Source: Scatosoma sp045660265 (GTDB lineage Bacteria > Bacillota > Clostridia > Christensenellales > Borkfalkiaceae). From it: a stretch of 64,000 nucleotides of DNA. Of the stretch, positions 54,701 to 60,802 are shown in pieces. The translations under genes were made by a program, and so were the position numbers. Where the stretch lies: assembly GCA_045660265.1 (NCBI GenBank), contig JAZRDM010000027.1, positions 16,394-80,393 on the forward strand, written 5' to 3'. The notes under the pieces were generated by a model. It made no database searches and was not told the DNA's origin. It saw nothing but the letters and a program-made list of their open reading frames with translations. Position 1 is the first letter of the stretch. Every line of letters starts with the position of its first letter.

Positions 54701-54832
54701 GAAAACACGCTTTACACCTTGCGCGTATACTTGAACGGCGACGCATCTTCGATTGCGGTTAGCTCCTTCAATACAGACGCAAATGACCCTTCGAAGTTGT
54801 ACTTTGGTAACATTACCTATGGTAACGACTAA
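48734..54832 (+). CDS. Giant surface lipoprotein with Ig-like and beta-helix-like repeats
   Basis: 2032 residues from the ATG at 48734 (AGGAGA 7 nt before); the ATG at 48653 lies ahead of the hairpin and would bury the signal peptide. Lipobox FASC, then a Ser/Asp/Gly/Asn tether. Two or three Ig-like group 2 units follow ('ITWTSSNPEVATVENG', 'GTATITVSVGDVSASCVVTV'). Next are three ~480-residue modules, each starting with a short beta unit ('TITLPxS...GEVxKVxIGxxVVYD') and holding GLUG-like strands ('GTFDGNGYYINGL', 'GTIKNVAFTNAKV'), probably a beta-helix. Two ~155-residue C-terminal repeats ('TALGFAAGTYVFEV', 'TALGFAEGALVSE') end the protein. Likely a glycan-binding surface stalk; no catalytic site recognised. 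Confidence 0.85.
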   Translation: MKKNVKLLILSLIASLAFTSAFASCNTGGSNSSDTGSGSGSVSNSGDVDDSGNDNSSDNSGDSSDTSGGNSGDTESDISITLPSAETIMQFESKQLTALISGTEEDDVITWTSSNPEVATVENGLVNALTQGTATITVSVGDVSASCVVTVTETIYLHEIALSLDTVSMYVEKSQSITAGVTFKGEAIEGDFKYDWELISGEDGVISITQDGDTITFVGLKPGTVKYVVYTDVRGYEASAEIEITVKETSYSLGVDHEKVQPVAGGYTVDLVLGSEGKDSISGISAYLAINGEAKPNETVDVTWTTDNDNITFADGTITAQKFGSTALTGTAMYNGKEAKVVITVNVKKAEIALNDTMDIESVKTTSITLPDSVSNGEVQVVKLGETVLYRAGEYGSINGKELTVAKADLPVKDKELGKGKTLTIETDFVIYTMSVNVYTMIINNKAELNEWQAIAAQNAIDAGMCIPEQKGLVYSGYFILGGNIEYNDVWTTYRTYSGGEDHGLWGLCYNNPSIWKNAEDFENGKTGDAGQLLDGAIQEDWGSGNKAGFKGTFDGNGYYINGLHTSGTYSGFVVTLGNGGVIKNVSFTNAKIDSAASLVINRGNGRMENIFVSVAAIENGTAADKVTAILGVSGNSPTREIENVIIDVSKVNLSNWKYGQLADVSAANANGVYILGANGLEATKTEWVNSAAAAFWHYNVDNDVAAVFSNVDALMKDSTHSVVVQNWTGMWEVTSKYVLPKSVVEMYSGNFEIVADMTKIPGGTSLTITSDKAPAYVTYALKSNVTGVKVEGNVITVAENVKAGVQFTVVATSLIDGTKVEKNFLTDYPVVVLEDEIADIEFVETKAIALPSSVQGTVSKVTIGSCVVYDKDNALGSINGKVITPASLPVKEADLGKGVIMTVSTDKATYKLSVNVYTMIIDNKAELNEWQAVAADNSVKAGLCVEEQKEAVLSGYFILGADIEYNDNWKPILPYAGVNPSIYNLLCDAKANELKTQYADDAEALSQIINEDWGKGAKAGFRGTFDGDGHYINGLWVGNGYSGFVITMGSGTIKNVAFTNAKVGSTSAVVANRGPSTIENVYVSVVGMESGSDANNPTSIISRGSDKTLKNIVVDVSAINLKNIEYAYVVNLVTGSSENVYVLGAGDAIYNRTPHGANANNFSATDKSASVYYELNSNTASVGDYDFVGSFATAADLLADVTHGDIVKAWNGAFWSVGEGYLLPASVAGMTSNGFEIVVEMTSIPADTSMVLSTNELPAYMQYSLKEAVAGISIEGNVITVSADAELGASFTVVATSTINGDTAEIVLKVAREIVEIDDTFIVDLSDTQPITLPESIEGEVSKVMIGSVVVYDAENGIGSLNGNTITLGNVASLETSEEVSMKVETAEKIYAMNISVCTKVIKTADDLKALGVGGNRGNTESIYGYYILGNDITFEHADDYSDLVAAGYPLSDAYSFYGTFDGRGHTLHNMRVSDGGIFGIMRGTVKNLNLTDVYMIDNPPAGVSNQNGGYISIFALAAPSGTFENINISIASAPSEWTWKRFGLLVNTGSWGATTFRDITIDAEGMTLKSLLGISHNDNNVYENVVIKAAGYTAIGYTADSWAAGDVENKAALMTQLPDGVTFEVAADLAITNMETTMMTGSSLKITTLASTGVDVTLSMKEAVDGVSLNGDVVIVAETATVGATFTIVAEAGDQTAEKTFIIIKSYTLPAHYVTDTNYVNKAQYSGNETALGFAAGTYVFEVTTGHVWNDRVIIPADSSYDYVEFDVVLTKDAHLTAWPAKDKATYGSMSLNGGGMTTSDGNKRTVQVFDANGNTMDQQHVGGFKANQVYTVRIYFVEGEDLNQMHFGTGTAQTYYVANVTFGNVGTRNDVYDCATGELLAKYNGDVTALGFAEGALVSERSITDGWASRVRVDGNIGYDYLDVQFAFKNGAASIASLTVWIYGTDSKIIAGNYSVTATGCTVSGGATARNIKILDADGNAVTALTENTLYTLRVYLNGDASSIAVSSFNTDANDPSKLYFGNITYGND

Positions 54833-54861
54833 TCGTTGAAAAACTAAACAGTAAAAGAAAG

Positions 54862-54890
54862 GGGCGGAGCATTGCGCTCCGCCCTTGTTC
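54862..54890 (+). terminator. Terminator of importer 2 operon
   Basis: A 9-bp GC stem GGGCGGAGC/GCTCCGCCC (54862-54870, 54876-54884) with a 5-nt loop, then TTGTTCTTTG. A second 12-bp hairpin at 54907-54938 follows. Confidence 0.78.
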
Positions 54891-54906
54891 TTTGCTTTTA
54901 TGTTTT

Positions 54907-54938
54907 CACGAGAAACGGGCAAATAACCGTTTTTCGTG
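54907..54938 (+). other. Hairpin upstream of HAD gene
   Basis: CACGAGAAACGG pairs with CCGTTTTTCGTG (54907-54918, 54927-54938), 12 bp with one G-T. It may back up the terminator or lie in the leader of the next operon; no clear promoter was found between 54885 and 54974. Confidence 0.6.
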
Positions 54939-54974
54939 AAAGGATAAGAAGAGATAAATTTAAGGAGAAGCTGC

Positions 54975-55841
54975 ATGCAAGAACTTATCGGCAAAAAATT
55001 AAATAACGTTGAATTTTTAGAAAAAGACGGTAAAATATACGGACGTGTTACGGGTAGCGGCGTAACGGCGGATTACGAAATTAAACCCGTTCAGCCTAAA
55101 GCACCCATTGAAGCGATTTTGATGGATTTAGACGGCACGACGGTAACGAGTGAAGAGTTTTGGATTTATATTATCGAGCGCACCATGCAAGAGCTGGTTT
55201 GCGATAAAACGTTTAAATTAGAAGAAGCGGACGTGCCTTACGTTTCGGGTTTTACTACGGCAGACCATTTACAATATTGTATCAATAAATATTTCCCCAA
55301 CGAATCGTTGAGCAAAGCAAATGAAATTTATCATAAGGTTGCCAAAGCGGAGTTGGATGAAATTTTAAACGGCAGGGGCAATAGTGAAGCGTTTAAGCCT
55401 ACTGAAAATTTGAAAGAGTTTTTATACGAAATTAAGCGTAGAAATATTAAAATCGGGTTGGTAACGAGCGGGCTCGACTATAAAGCAATTCCCGAAATCG
55501 TTGCGGTATTTAGAACATTGGATATGGGTGATCCGTTAGAATTTTACGACGCGATTATCACGGGCGGACACAGAAAGGATACGCACGAATACGGCTCTTT
55601 GGGTGAAATTGCGGCAAAACCTCACCCTTGGGTATATACCGAAACGGCATACATGGGTTTAAAAATTAAAAACCCTGACAGAGTGCTTGGCATTGAAGAT
55701 TCAGCGGCTGGGGTAATGGCGCTTCGTTTTGCAGGATTCCCCGTTGTTGGATTAAATGCAGGCAATATCGCAAAGAGCGGGTTGGATAGTCTTTGCTGCA
55801 AAAAAGTGGATAAACTTAGCGAAATTCTTGAATTGTTATAA
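54975..55841 (+). CDS. HAD-superfamily phosphatase
   Basis: 288 residues, cytoplasmic. A ~45-residue N-terminal extension precedes the HAD fold. Motif I 'LMDLDGTTV' (nucleophile Asp51, Asp53), an alpha-helical cap (C1 type), motif II 'GLVTSG', Lys in 'AAKPHP', motif IV 'GIEDSAAGVMAL'. It resembles beta-phosphoglucomutase/sugar-phosphatase members. It begins a three-gene run with two esterase-like genes, 9 nt apart from the next, pointing to removal of phosphate from a sugar phosphate. Substrate not deducible. Confidence 0.9.
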   Translation: MQELIGKKLNNVEFLEKDGKIYGRVTGSGVTADYEIKPVQPKAPIEAILMDLDGTTVTSEEFWIYIIERTMQELVCDKTFKLEEADVPYVSGFTTADHLQYCINKYFPNESLSKANEIYHKVAKAELDEILNGRGNSEAFKPTENLKEFLYEIKRRNIKIGLVTSGLDYKAIPEIVAVFRTLDMGDPLEFYDAIITGGHRKDTHEYGSLGEIAAKPHPWVYTETAYMGLKIKNPDRVLGIEDSAAGVMALRFAGFPVVGLNAGNIAKSGLDSLCCKKVDKLSEILELL

Positions 55842-55850
55842 GGAGAAAAA

Positions 55851-56618
55851 ATGAAAATTTTTGCAATCGGTAACAGCTTTTCCGAAGATGGAATGGAATA
55901 CTTGTATCCCATTTTGCAAGAGCTTGGCGAAGAAAATATCGTGTTAAAAAATTTGGTGTATCCTGGTTGTACGGTGGATCAGCACATCGAATTTTTAAGT
56001 GAAAACAAGCCTGTATATTATTATCGGGAATATATCAACGGCGCTTGGGTTTTGCGTGAAAATCAAACGGGTATGGACAAGTTTTGCTCGGATAAATGGG
56101 ACGTTGTTACAACGCAGCAAGCAAGCTGGTTAAGCGGGAAAAGCGGTACGTATGACAAAGTGCCCGATTTGCTTGCTATTGTTCAAAAAAACGCCAAAAA
56201 AACGCCTAAAATGAAATGGCATATGACTTGGGCTTACGAAGGTGATTCGGTGCGTTTAACCGATCACAATTATGAGGGCAGCCAGTTGGTAATGTACCGC
56301 GGAATTTTAGAAGCGGTGCAGCAAAAAGTGTTGCCTATCGGCGTATATGATGGGGTAATCCCGTCGGGGACAGCCATTCAAAACGCGCGTACGTCGTACG
56401 TTGGGGATACGCTCACGAGAGATAAAACACATTTATCTATTCCCTTGGGTAGATATATTGCCGCGCTAACTTGGGCGGGAGCTTTAACCGGAAAGAGCTT
56501 GTTAAACGTTGCTTTTGCCCCTGAAGGCGTAGATGAAAAGATGAAGGCGGTAGCAATTGAAGCGGCTGAAAACGCATTGCGTTCGCCTTTTGAAATTACG
56601 CAATCAATATATAAATAA
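55851..56618 (+). CDS. DUF4886 SGNH-like hydrolase
   Basis: 255 residues, no signal peptide. SGNH block I 'IGNSFSEDG' with candidate nucleophile Ser9; block V 'DKTHLSIPLGRYIAAL' with the Asp-x-x-His pair; 'VVTTQQASW' is typical of DUF4886. Members are thought to be esterases, possibly sugar O-acetyl esterases. AAGGAG site. It lies between a HAD phosphatase and an alpha/beta hydrolase in what looks like one operon, suggesting removal of ester groups from imported sugars. Confidence 0.85.
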   Translation: MKIFAIGNSFSEDGMEYLYPILQELGEENIVLKNLVYPGCTVDQHIEFLSENKPVYYYREYINGAWVLRENQTGMDKFCSDKWDVVTTQQASWLSGKSGTYDKVPDLLAIVQKNAKKTPKMKWHMTWAYEGDSVRLTDHNYEGSQLVMYRGILEAVQQKVLPIGVYDGVIPSGTAIQNARTSYVGDTLTRDKTHLSIPLGRYIAALTWAGALTGKSLLNVAFAPEGVDEKMKAVAIEAAENALRSPFEITQSIYK

Positions 56619-56626
56619 GAAAAGAT

Positions 56627-57382
56627 ATGAAACATATTTTAGATATCGCATATAATCAATATGAAGAATGTAAGCTGGACGTATATTTGCCTGAAAAGGA
56701 AAATTTTACCACCGTCATTTATTTTCATGGCGGCGGATTAGAAATGCACAGCCGTAATGGCGAGCATACGATTTCGATTGCGGAAAGCTTTGTAAAACAA
56801 GGTTACGCTTTTGTTTCGGCGGATTACCGTATTTATCCCCACGCGAAAGCCCCCGATTTTATACGCGACGCGGCGGATGCGGTGGCGTTTGTAAAGAGTC
56901 AGATTTCTAAATGGGGCGGCAACGGCGAAATGCTCATTTCAGGGCAATCGGCGGGGGCATGGTTGAGTTTAATGCTCTGTATGGACAAAAAATACCTGCA
57001 CGACGTAGGTATTGAAAACACGGAAATTTGCGGTTGGATTATCGACAGCGCGCAAACGACGTCGCACTTTAACGTTTTAAAATACGAATTTGGCGAACAT
57101 CCGTGTTTGCAACGTATAAACGAATATGCACCGCAGTATTTTGTGGGACCGAATATGAATTTTTCTAAAATGCTGCTCATTTTTTACGAAAAGGATATGC
57201 CTTGCAGACCCGAACAGAATTTGTTGTTTTATAAGTCTGTTTTTGAATTTCAGCCGCATGCGGATATTCAATATCAAATGCTGGAAGGGGGGCATTGTCA
57301 TGGCTCTTCACATAAGGATGACGATGGCGAATACCCGTATGTAAAAACGTCGCTGAAATGGATGAAAGAAAAAAATATATAA
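56627..57382 (+). CDS. Alpha/beta-hydrolase, acetyl-esterase type
   Basis: 251 residues, cytoplasmic. Oxyanion motif 'FHGGGLE' (His34-Gly37), nucleophile Ser108 in 'ISGQSAGAWLSL', and late 'GGHCHGSSH' with the likely catalytic His. The hormone-sensitive-lipase/acetyl-xylan-esterase-like family hydrolyses short esters. The start is 8 nt after the previous stop with only a weak AAGAAAAG ribosome site. Ends the operon at a strong terminator. Confidence 0.88.
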   Translation: MKHILDIAYNQYEECKLDVYLPEKENFTTVIYFHGGGLEMHSRNGEHTISIAESFVKQGYAFVSADYRIYPHAKAPDFIRDAADAVAFVKSQISKWGGNGEMLISGQSAGAWLSLMLCMDKKYLHDVGIENTEICGWIIDSAQTTSHFNVLKYEFGEHPCLQRINEYAPQYFVGPNMNFSKMLLIFYEKDMPCRPEQNLLFYKSVFEFQPHADIQYQMLEGGHCHGSSHKDDDGEYPYVKTSLKWMKEKNI

Positions 57383-57387
57383 AAATA

Positions 57388-57414
57388 AACCCCGTTTTTA
57401 ACGGGGTTTTTTCT
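57388..57414 (+). terminator. Rho-independent terminator
   Basis: AACCCCGTT/AACGGGGTT stem (57388-57396, 57400-57408) with a 3-nt loop, then a run of Ts. Boundary between the glycan region and the amino acid locus. Confidence 0.92.
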
Positions 57415-57517
57415 TAGGGAAAAAGGCTTGCGCTTGTAAATTTTTATAAAAAAAATAAAAAGACGCCTACTTTTTCGCTTTTTCATAGAAAAAGTTTCGT
57501 CAGCGCTTGATAAATCG

Positions 57518-57546
57518 TTGACTTAACCATTTTGTTGTGGTATTAT
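57518..57546 (+). promoter_or_regulatory. ilvE promoter
   Basis: TTGACT (57518-57523), 17 nt, TATTAT (57541-57546), about 62 nt before the start. No T-box motif is seen in this short leader. Confidence 0.75.
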
Positions 57547-57608
57547 TATATAAATAAATTAAAACAGGCGTTTTAATTCAAAAAATCGAACGCGAAAAGA
57601 GAGAAATT

Positions 57609-58670
57609 ATGCAAATTCAAATACAAAAAACGACGTCGCCCAAGCAGATGCCCCCTGAAAACGAGTTGGGGTTTGGGAAAGTTTTTACAGACCATATGTT
57701 CGTGATGGATTATGAAGAAGGGAAGGGTTGGTATGATGCAAGAATCGTGCCGTTTGGAAACATTTCGTTGCACCCTGCTTCTACCGTTTTACATTACGGC
57801 GCTGAAATATTTGAGGGGTTGAAAGCGTATCGCAGAGCGGACGGCGGCGTACAGCTGTTTAGGCCGATGGAAAACATCAAGCGTATGAATACTTCCGCAG
57901 AGCGTATGAGCTTACCTCTTTTAAACGAAAATGAAGCGTTGGAAATTTTGGAAACGTTTGTAAAGATGGAAAAGGATTGGGTGCCGCATTCGTTTGGTAC
58001 GTCCTTGTATCTTCGTCCGTTTATGTTTGGTAACGACGAAGCGCTTGGTGTGCATGCGGTTAAGCGAGCAACCTTTATGCTTATCGCTTCCCCTAGCGGC
58101 AGTTATTATAAAGAGGGAATCAATCCCGTTTCCATTATGATTGAAACGGAAGACGTGCGTACGGTGCGCGGCGGTACGGGTTATGCAAAATGCGGTGGTA
58201 ATTACGCGGCGAGTACGCGTGCTGGCGAAAAAGCTGCAAAGAAGGGCTATTCGCAAGTGCTTTGGCTGGACGGCGTGGAAAGAAAATATATTGAAGAAGT
58301 GGGCGCTATGAACGTTATGTTTAAAATCAACGGCGAAATTATTACGCCGGCGCTTACGGGTTCTATTTTACCTGGTATTACAAGAAAGAGCTGTATTGAA
58401 GTTTTGAAAAAACTCGGCTATTCGGTAACCGAACGTTTGATTTCGGTAGACGAGCTTTCCAAGGCGTTGGAAGACGGTTCGTTAGAAGAAGCGTGGGGCT
58501 GCGGGACGGCGGCGGTAGTTTCGCCCATCGGGAAGCTTGCTTGCAACGATAAGGAATATCTTGTCGGGGGCGGAAAAATCGGGCAGGTTACCCAACAGCT
58601 TTACGATATACTGACGGGTATTCAATGGGGAAAGATAAAAGATGAATTCGGTTGGGTGTATTCCTTGTAA
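57609..58670 (+). CDS. ilvE: Branched-chain amino acid aminotransferase
   Basis: 353 residues. Class IV PLP transaminase: 'STVLHYGAEIFEGLKAY', the PLP lysine in 'GYAKCGGNYAAS' (Lys194), 'EEVGAMNVMF' and 'PALTGSILPGITRKS'. Exchanges amino groups between glutamate and the 2-keto acids of leucine, isoleucine and valine. It has its own promoter and lies upstream of the T-box-controlled leuA-ilvBNC operon; no terminator was seen after it, so some read-through is possible. Confidence 0.97.
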   Translation: MQIQIQKTTSPKQMPPENELGFGKVFTDHMFVMDYEEGKGWYDARIVPFGNISLHPASTVLHYGAEIFEGLKAYRRADGGVQLFRPMENIKRMNTSAERMSLPLLNENEALEILETFVKMEKDWVPHSFGTSLYLRPFMFGNDEALGVHAVKRATFMLIASPSGSYYKEGINPVSIMIETEDVRTVRGGTGYAKCGGNYAASTRAGEKAAKKGYSQVLWLDGVERKYIEEVGAMNVMFKINGEIITPALTGSILPGITRKSCIEVLKKLGYSVTERLISVDELSKALEDGSLEEAWGCGTAAVVSPIGKLACNDKEYLVGGGKIGQVTQQLYDILTGIQWGKIKDEFGWVYSL

Positions 58671-58709
58671 AAATTGGCAAAGAAAAAGCGCAAAAAGAGC
58701 GTCGATTCG

Positions 58710-58738
58710 TTGACAAAAATACAAAAATAAGTTACAAT
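58710..58738 (+). promoter_or_regulatory. Promoter of T-box leuA operon
   Basis: TTGACA (58710-58715), 17 nt, TACAAT (58733-58738), about 7 nt before the start of the leader RNA. Confidence 0.85.
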
Positions 58739-58744
58739 ATCATA

Positions 58745-59027
58745 AACTTAAAAAAGCGATGAAGGGAAAGGAAAATTGCTGATACGCTTACAGAGAGTCG
58801 GCGGTAGGTGCGAGCCGATAGGTTAGGCAAATAATAGCTCGTTCCCAAGCTTCCGAAAGAACAGCTTTGCTTAGTAGAATCGGACGGGAACTCCCGTGAT
58901 AGAGTGGGCTTTTTGCCATAAGCGGACGCGTTTAGCGCGTCAAAAAGAGTGGTACCGCGGAGAAAAAAACTTCGTCTCTTTGGATAGGCGTATAACTGCG
59001 CTTATTTGAAGAGACTTTTGTTTTTTT
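58745..59027 (+). ncRNA. T-box leader RNA with terminator
   Basis: The invariant T-box TGGTACCGCG lies at 58950-58959. Stem I can be drawn from GAAGGGAA near 58760 to the matching UUCCC..CUUC near 58840, with the AGAGAG bulge and the distal UCGGC/GCCGA hairpin; GACGCG/CGCGTC (58925-58941) fits stem III. GTCTCTT (58974-58980) pairs either with AAGAGAC (59009-59015) to form a terminator ending in TTTTGTTTTTTT, or with upstream AAAGAG in the antiterminator. Uncharged tRNA would favour read-through into leuA. The specifier was not settled: the inner loop reads AAAUAAU, without a CUC, AUC or GUC; AUA (Ile) is possible. The 433-bp gap holds nothing else. Confidence 0.93.
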
Positions 59028-59103
59028 ACTACGTAATTTGTTTGATAAATGGCAAAAACGGGTATGTATAAATAGTAGTTTTTTACCTAAAAAGGATGCG
59101 ATT

Positions 59104-60789
59104 ATGAAAAACATCAAAAAGTACGTAAAACAATATTTTACGCCGAAGGAGGCGCCCATGTCTTGGACAAGTCGAGATTATATCGACAAAACTCCAACAT
59201 GGTGTAGCGTCGATTTGCGAGATGGAAATCAGGCGTTGATTATTCCTATGAGCTTGGAAGAAAAATTAGAATTTTTCAAGCTTCTTTGCGACGTAGGATT
59301 TAAAGAAATAGAAGTCGGTTTTCCCGCTGCAAGTGAAACGGAATATGAGTTTTGCCGCACGCTTATCGAGCAAAATCTTATTCCTGATGACGTAACCATT
59401 CAGGTATTAACGCAATCGCGGGAACATATCATTGCAAAAACGTTTGAGGCGTTACGCGGCGCGAAGCGTGCTATCGTACATTTATACAATTCTACGTCGG
59501 TAGCGCAGCGCGAGCAGGTGTTTAAACGCGGCAAGCAAGAAATTATCGATATTGCCGTTATGGGTGCGAAGCTGTGCCAAGAATACAAACAAAAAGCGGA
59601 GGGGAAAATCTTATTTGAATATTCTCCCGAAAGCTTTACGGGCACGGAGCCGGAGTATGCTGTCGAAATTTGCAACGCGGTGCTTGACGTATGGCAGCCA
59701 ACGCAGGAAGATAAGGTAATTATCAACTTGCCTGTTACGGTTTCTCACTCTATGCCGCACGTGTATGCAAATCAAGTGGAATATATGTCCAACCACTTAA
59801 AGTATCGTGAAAACGTCGTTATTTCTTTACATCCGCATAATGACCGCGGTTGCGCGGTGGCGGATAGTGAAATGGGCTTGTTGGCGGGCGGTCAGCGTAT
59901 CGAAGGTACGTTATTTGGCAACGGCGAGCGTACGGGTAACGTCGACATTATCACGTTGGCTTTGAATATGTATTCGCAAGGGGTTAATCCAGAGCTTGAT
60001 TTCTCTAATTTGCCGAAAATTACTGAAGTGTACGAGCGTGTAACCCGTATGCACGTAAGCGAGCGTCAGCCGTACAGCGGACAGCTTGTATTTGCGGCGT
60101 TTAGCGGGTCGCACCAAGACGCGATTGCAAAAGGTATGAAATACCGCGCGGAAACGGGTACGGAAACGTGGACGGTGCCTTATTTGCCGCTTGATCCTGC
60201 GGACGTGGGAAGAGTGTATGAAGCAGACGTTATCCGCATCAACTCGCAGTCTGGTAAGGGCGGTATTGGATACGTGCTGGAAACGCAATTTAATTTAATT
60301 TTACCTATGAAGATGCGGGAAATGTTCGGTTATCACGTCAAGAGTATTTCCGACCATGCGCATAAAGAGCTTTCCGCTCAAGAAGTACACGACATTTTCG
60401 TGCGAGATTTTGTCAATTTAGAAGACAAGATTTCTGTCGGGGAAACGATATTTGAAGAAAATCTCGTTACGGAATATGGAAAAGTGGAAGGCGTCGCTTG
60501 GGGTAAGATAAACATCACCTACCAAGGCGAAAGCAAACTTGTCAATGCGGAAGGGAACGGGCGGCTCGACTGTGTATGTAATGCCATTCGTAAGCTGCTG
60601 AAAAAATCGTTTAAATTGGAAAGCTATACCGAACACGCAACCAGTGAACATTCGACGGCAAAAGCTGCGTCGTACGTCAGCATCTCGTTAGACGGGAAGA
60701 CGTATTGGGGCGCTGGTATTCACAGCGATATTATGCGCTCGTCCGTCAATGCGTTGGTGTCTGCCGTGAATAAGTTATTAGAAGAATAA
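59104..60789 (+). CDS. leuA: 2-isopropylmalate synthase, type 2
   Basis: 561 residues from the ATG at 59104 (AAAGGA 8 nt before); an in-frame ATG at 59038 lies in the T-box leader tail and is rejected. The N-terminal 'PTWCSVDLRDGNQALIIPM' motif marks the type 2 (yeast/actinobacterial-like) form, followed by HMGL-barrel segments 'ISLHPHNDRGCAVADSEMG' with the metal histidine pair and 'GNGERTGNVDI', then the C-terminal LeuA allosteric domain. Condenses acetyl-CoA with 2-ketoisovalerate as the first step to leucine. First gene of the T-box operon. Confidence 0.96.
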   Translation: MKNIKKYVKQYFTPKEAPMSWTSRDYIDKTPTWCSVDLRDGNQALIIPMSLEEKLEFFKLLCDVGFKEIEVGFPAASETEYEFCRTLIEQNLIPDDVTIQVLTQSREHIIAKTFEALRGAKRAIVHLYNSTSVAQREQVFKRGKQEIIDIAVMGAKLCQEYKQKAEGKILFEYSPESFTGTEPEYAVEICNAVLDVWQPTQEDKVIINLPVTVSHSMPHVYANQVEYMSNHLKYRENVVISLHPHNDRGCAVADSEMGLLAGGQRIEGTLFGNGERTGNVDIITLALNMYSQGVNPELDFSNLPKITEVYERVTRMHVSERQPYSGQLVFAAFSGSHQDAIAKGMKYRAETGTETWTVPYLPLDPADVGRVYEADVIRINSQSGKGGIGYVLETQFNLILPMKMREMFGYHVKSISDHAHKELSAQEVHDIFVRDFVNLEDKISVGETIFEENLVTEYGKVEGVAWGKINITYQGESKLVNAEGNGRLDCVCNAIRKLLKKSFKLESYTEHATSEHSTAKAASYVSISLDGKTYWGAGIHSDIMRSSVNALVSAVNKLLEE

Positions 60790-60802
60790 AAGGAGAAAAA
60801 TA

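Noticed and set aside
48767..54994. Long antisense reading frames opposite the giant lipoprotein and other large genes
   Set aside because: They are shadows of strongly biased codon use on the coding strand; the predicted proteins are Arg/Ile/Cys-rich with no ribosome sites or family features.
58873..58905. CTC in GGGAACTCCCG as the T-box leucine specifier
   Set aside because: It sits in the loop/arm of an ACGGG/CCCGT hairpin downstream of stem I, not in the stem I specifier loop.
59038..59103. Earlier ATG for leuA
   Set aside because: It lies just after the T-box terminator with no ribosome site; ATG 59104 has AAAGGA and gives the normal N-terminus.
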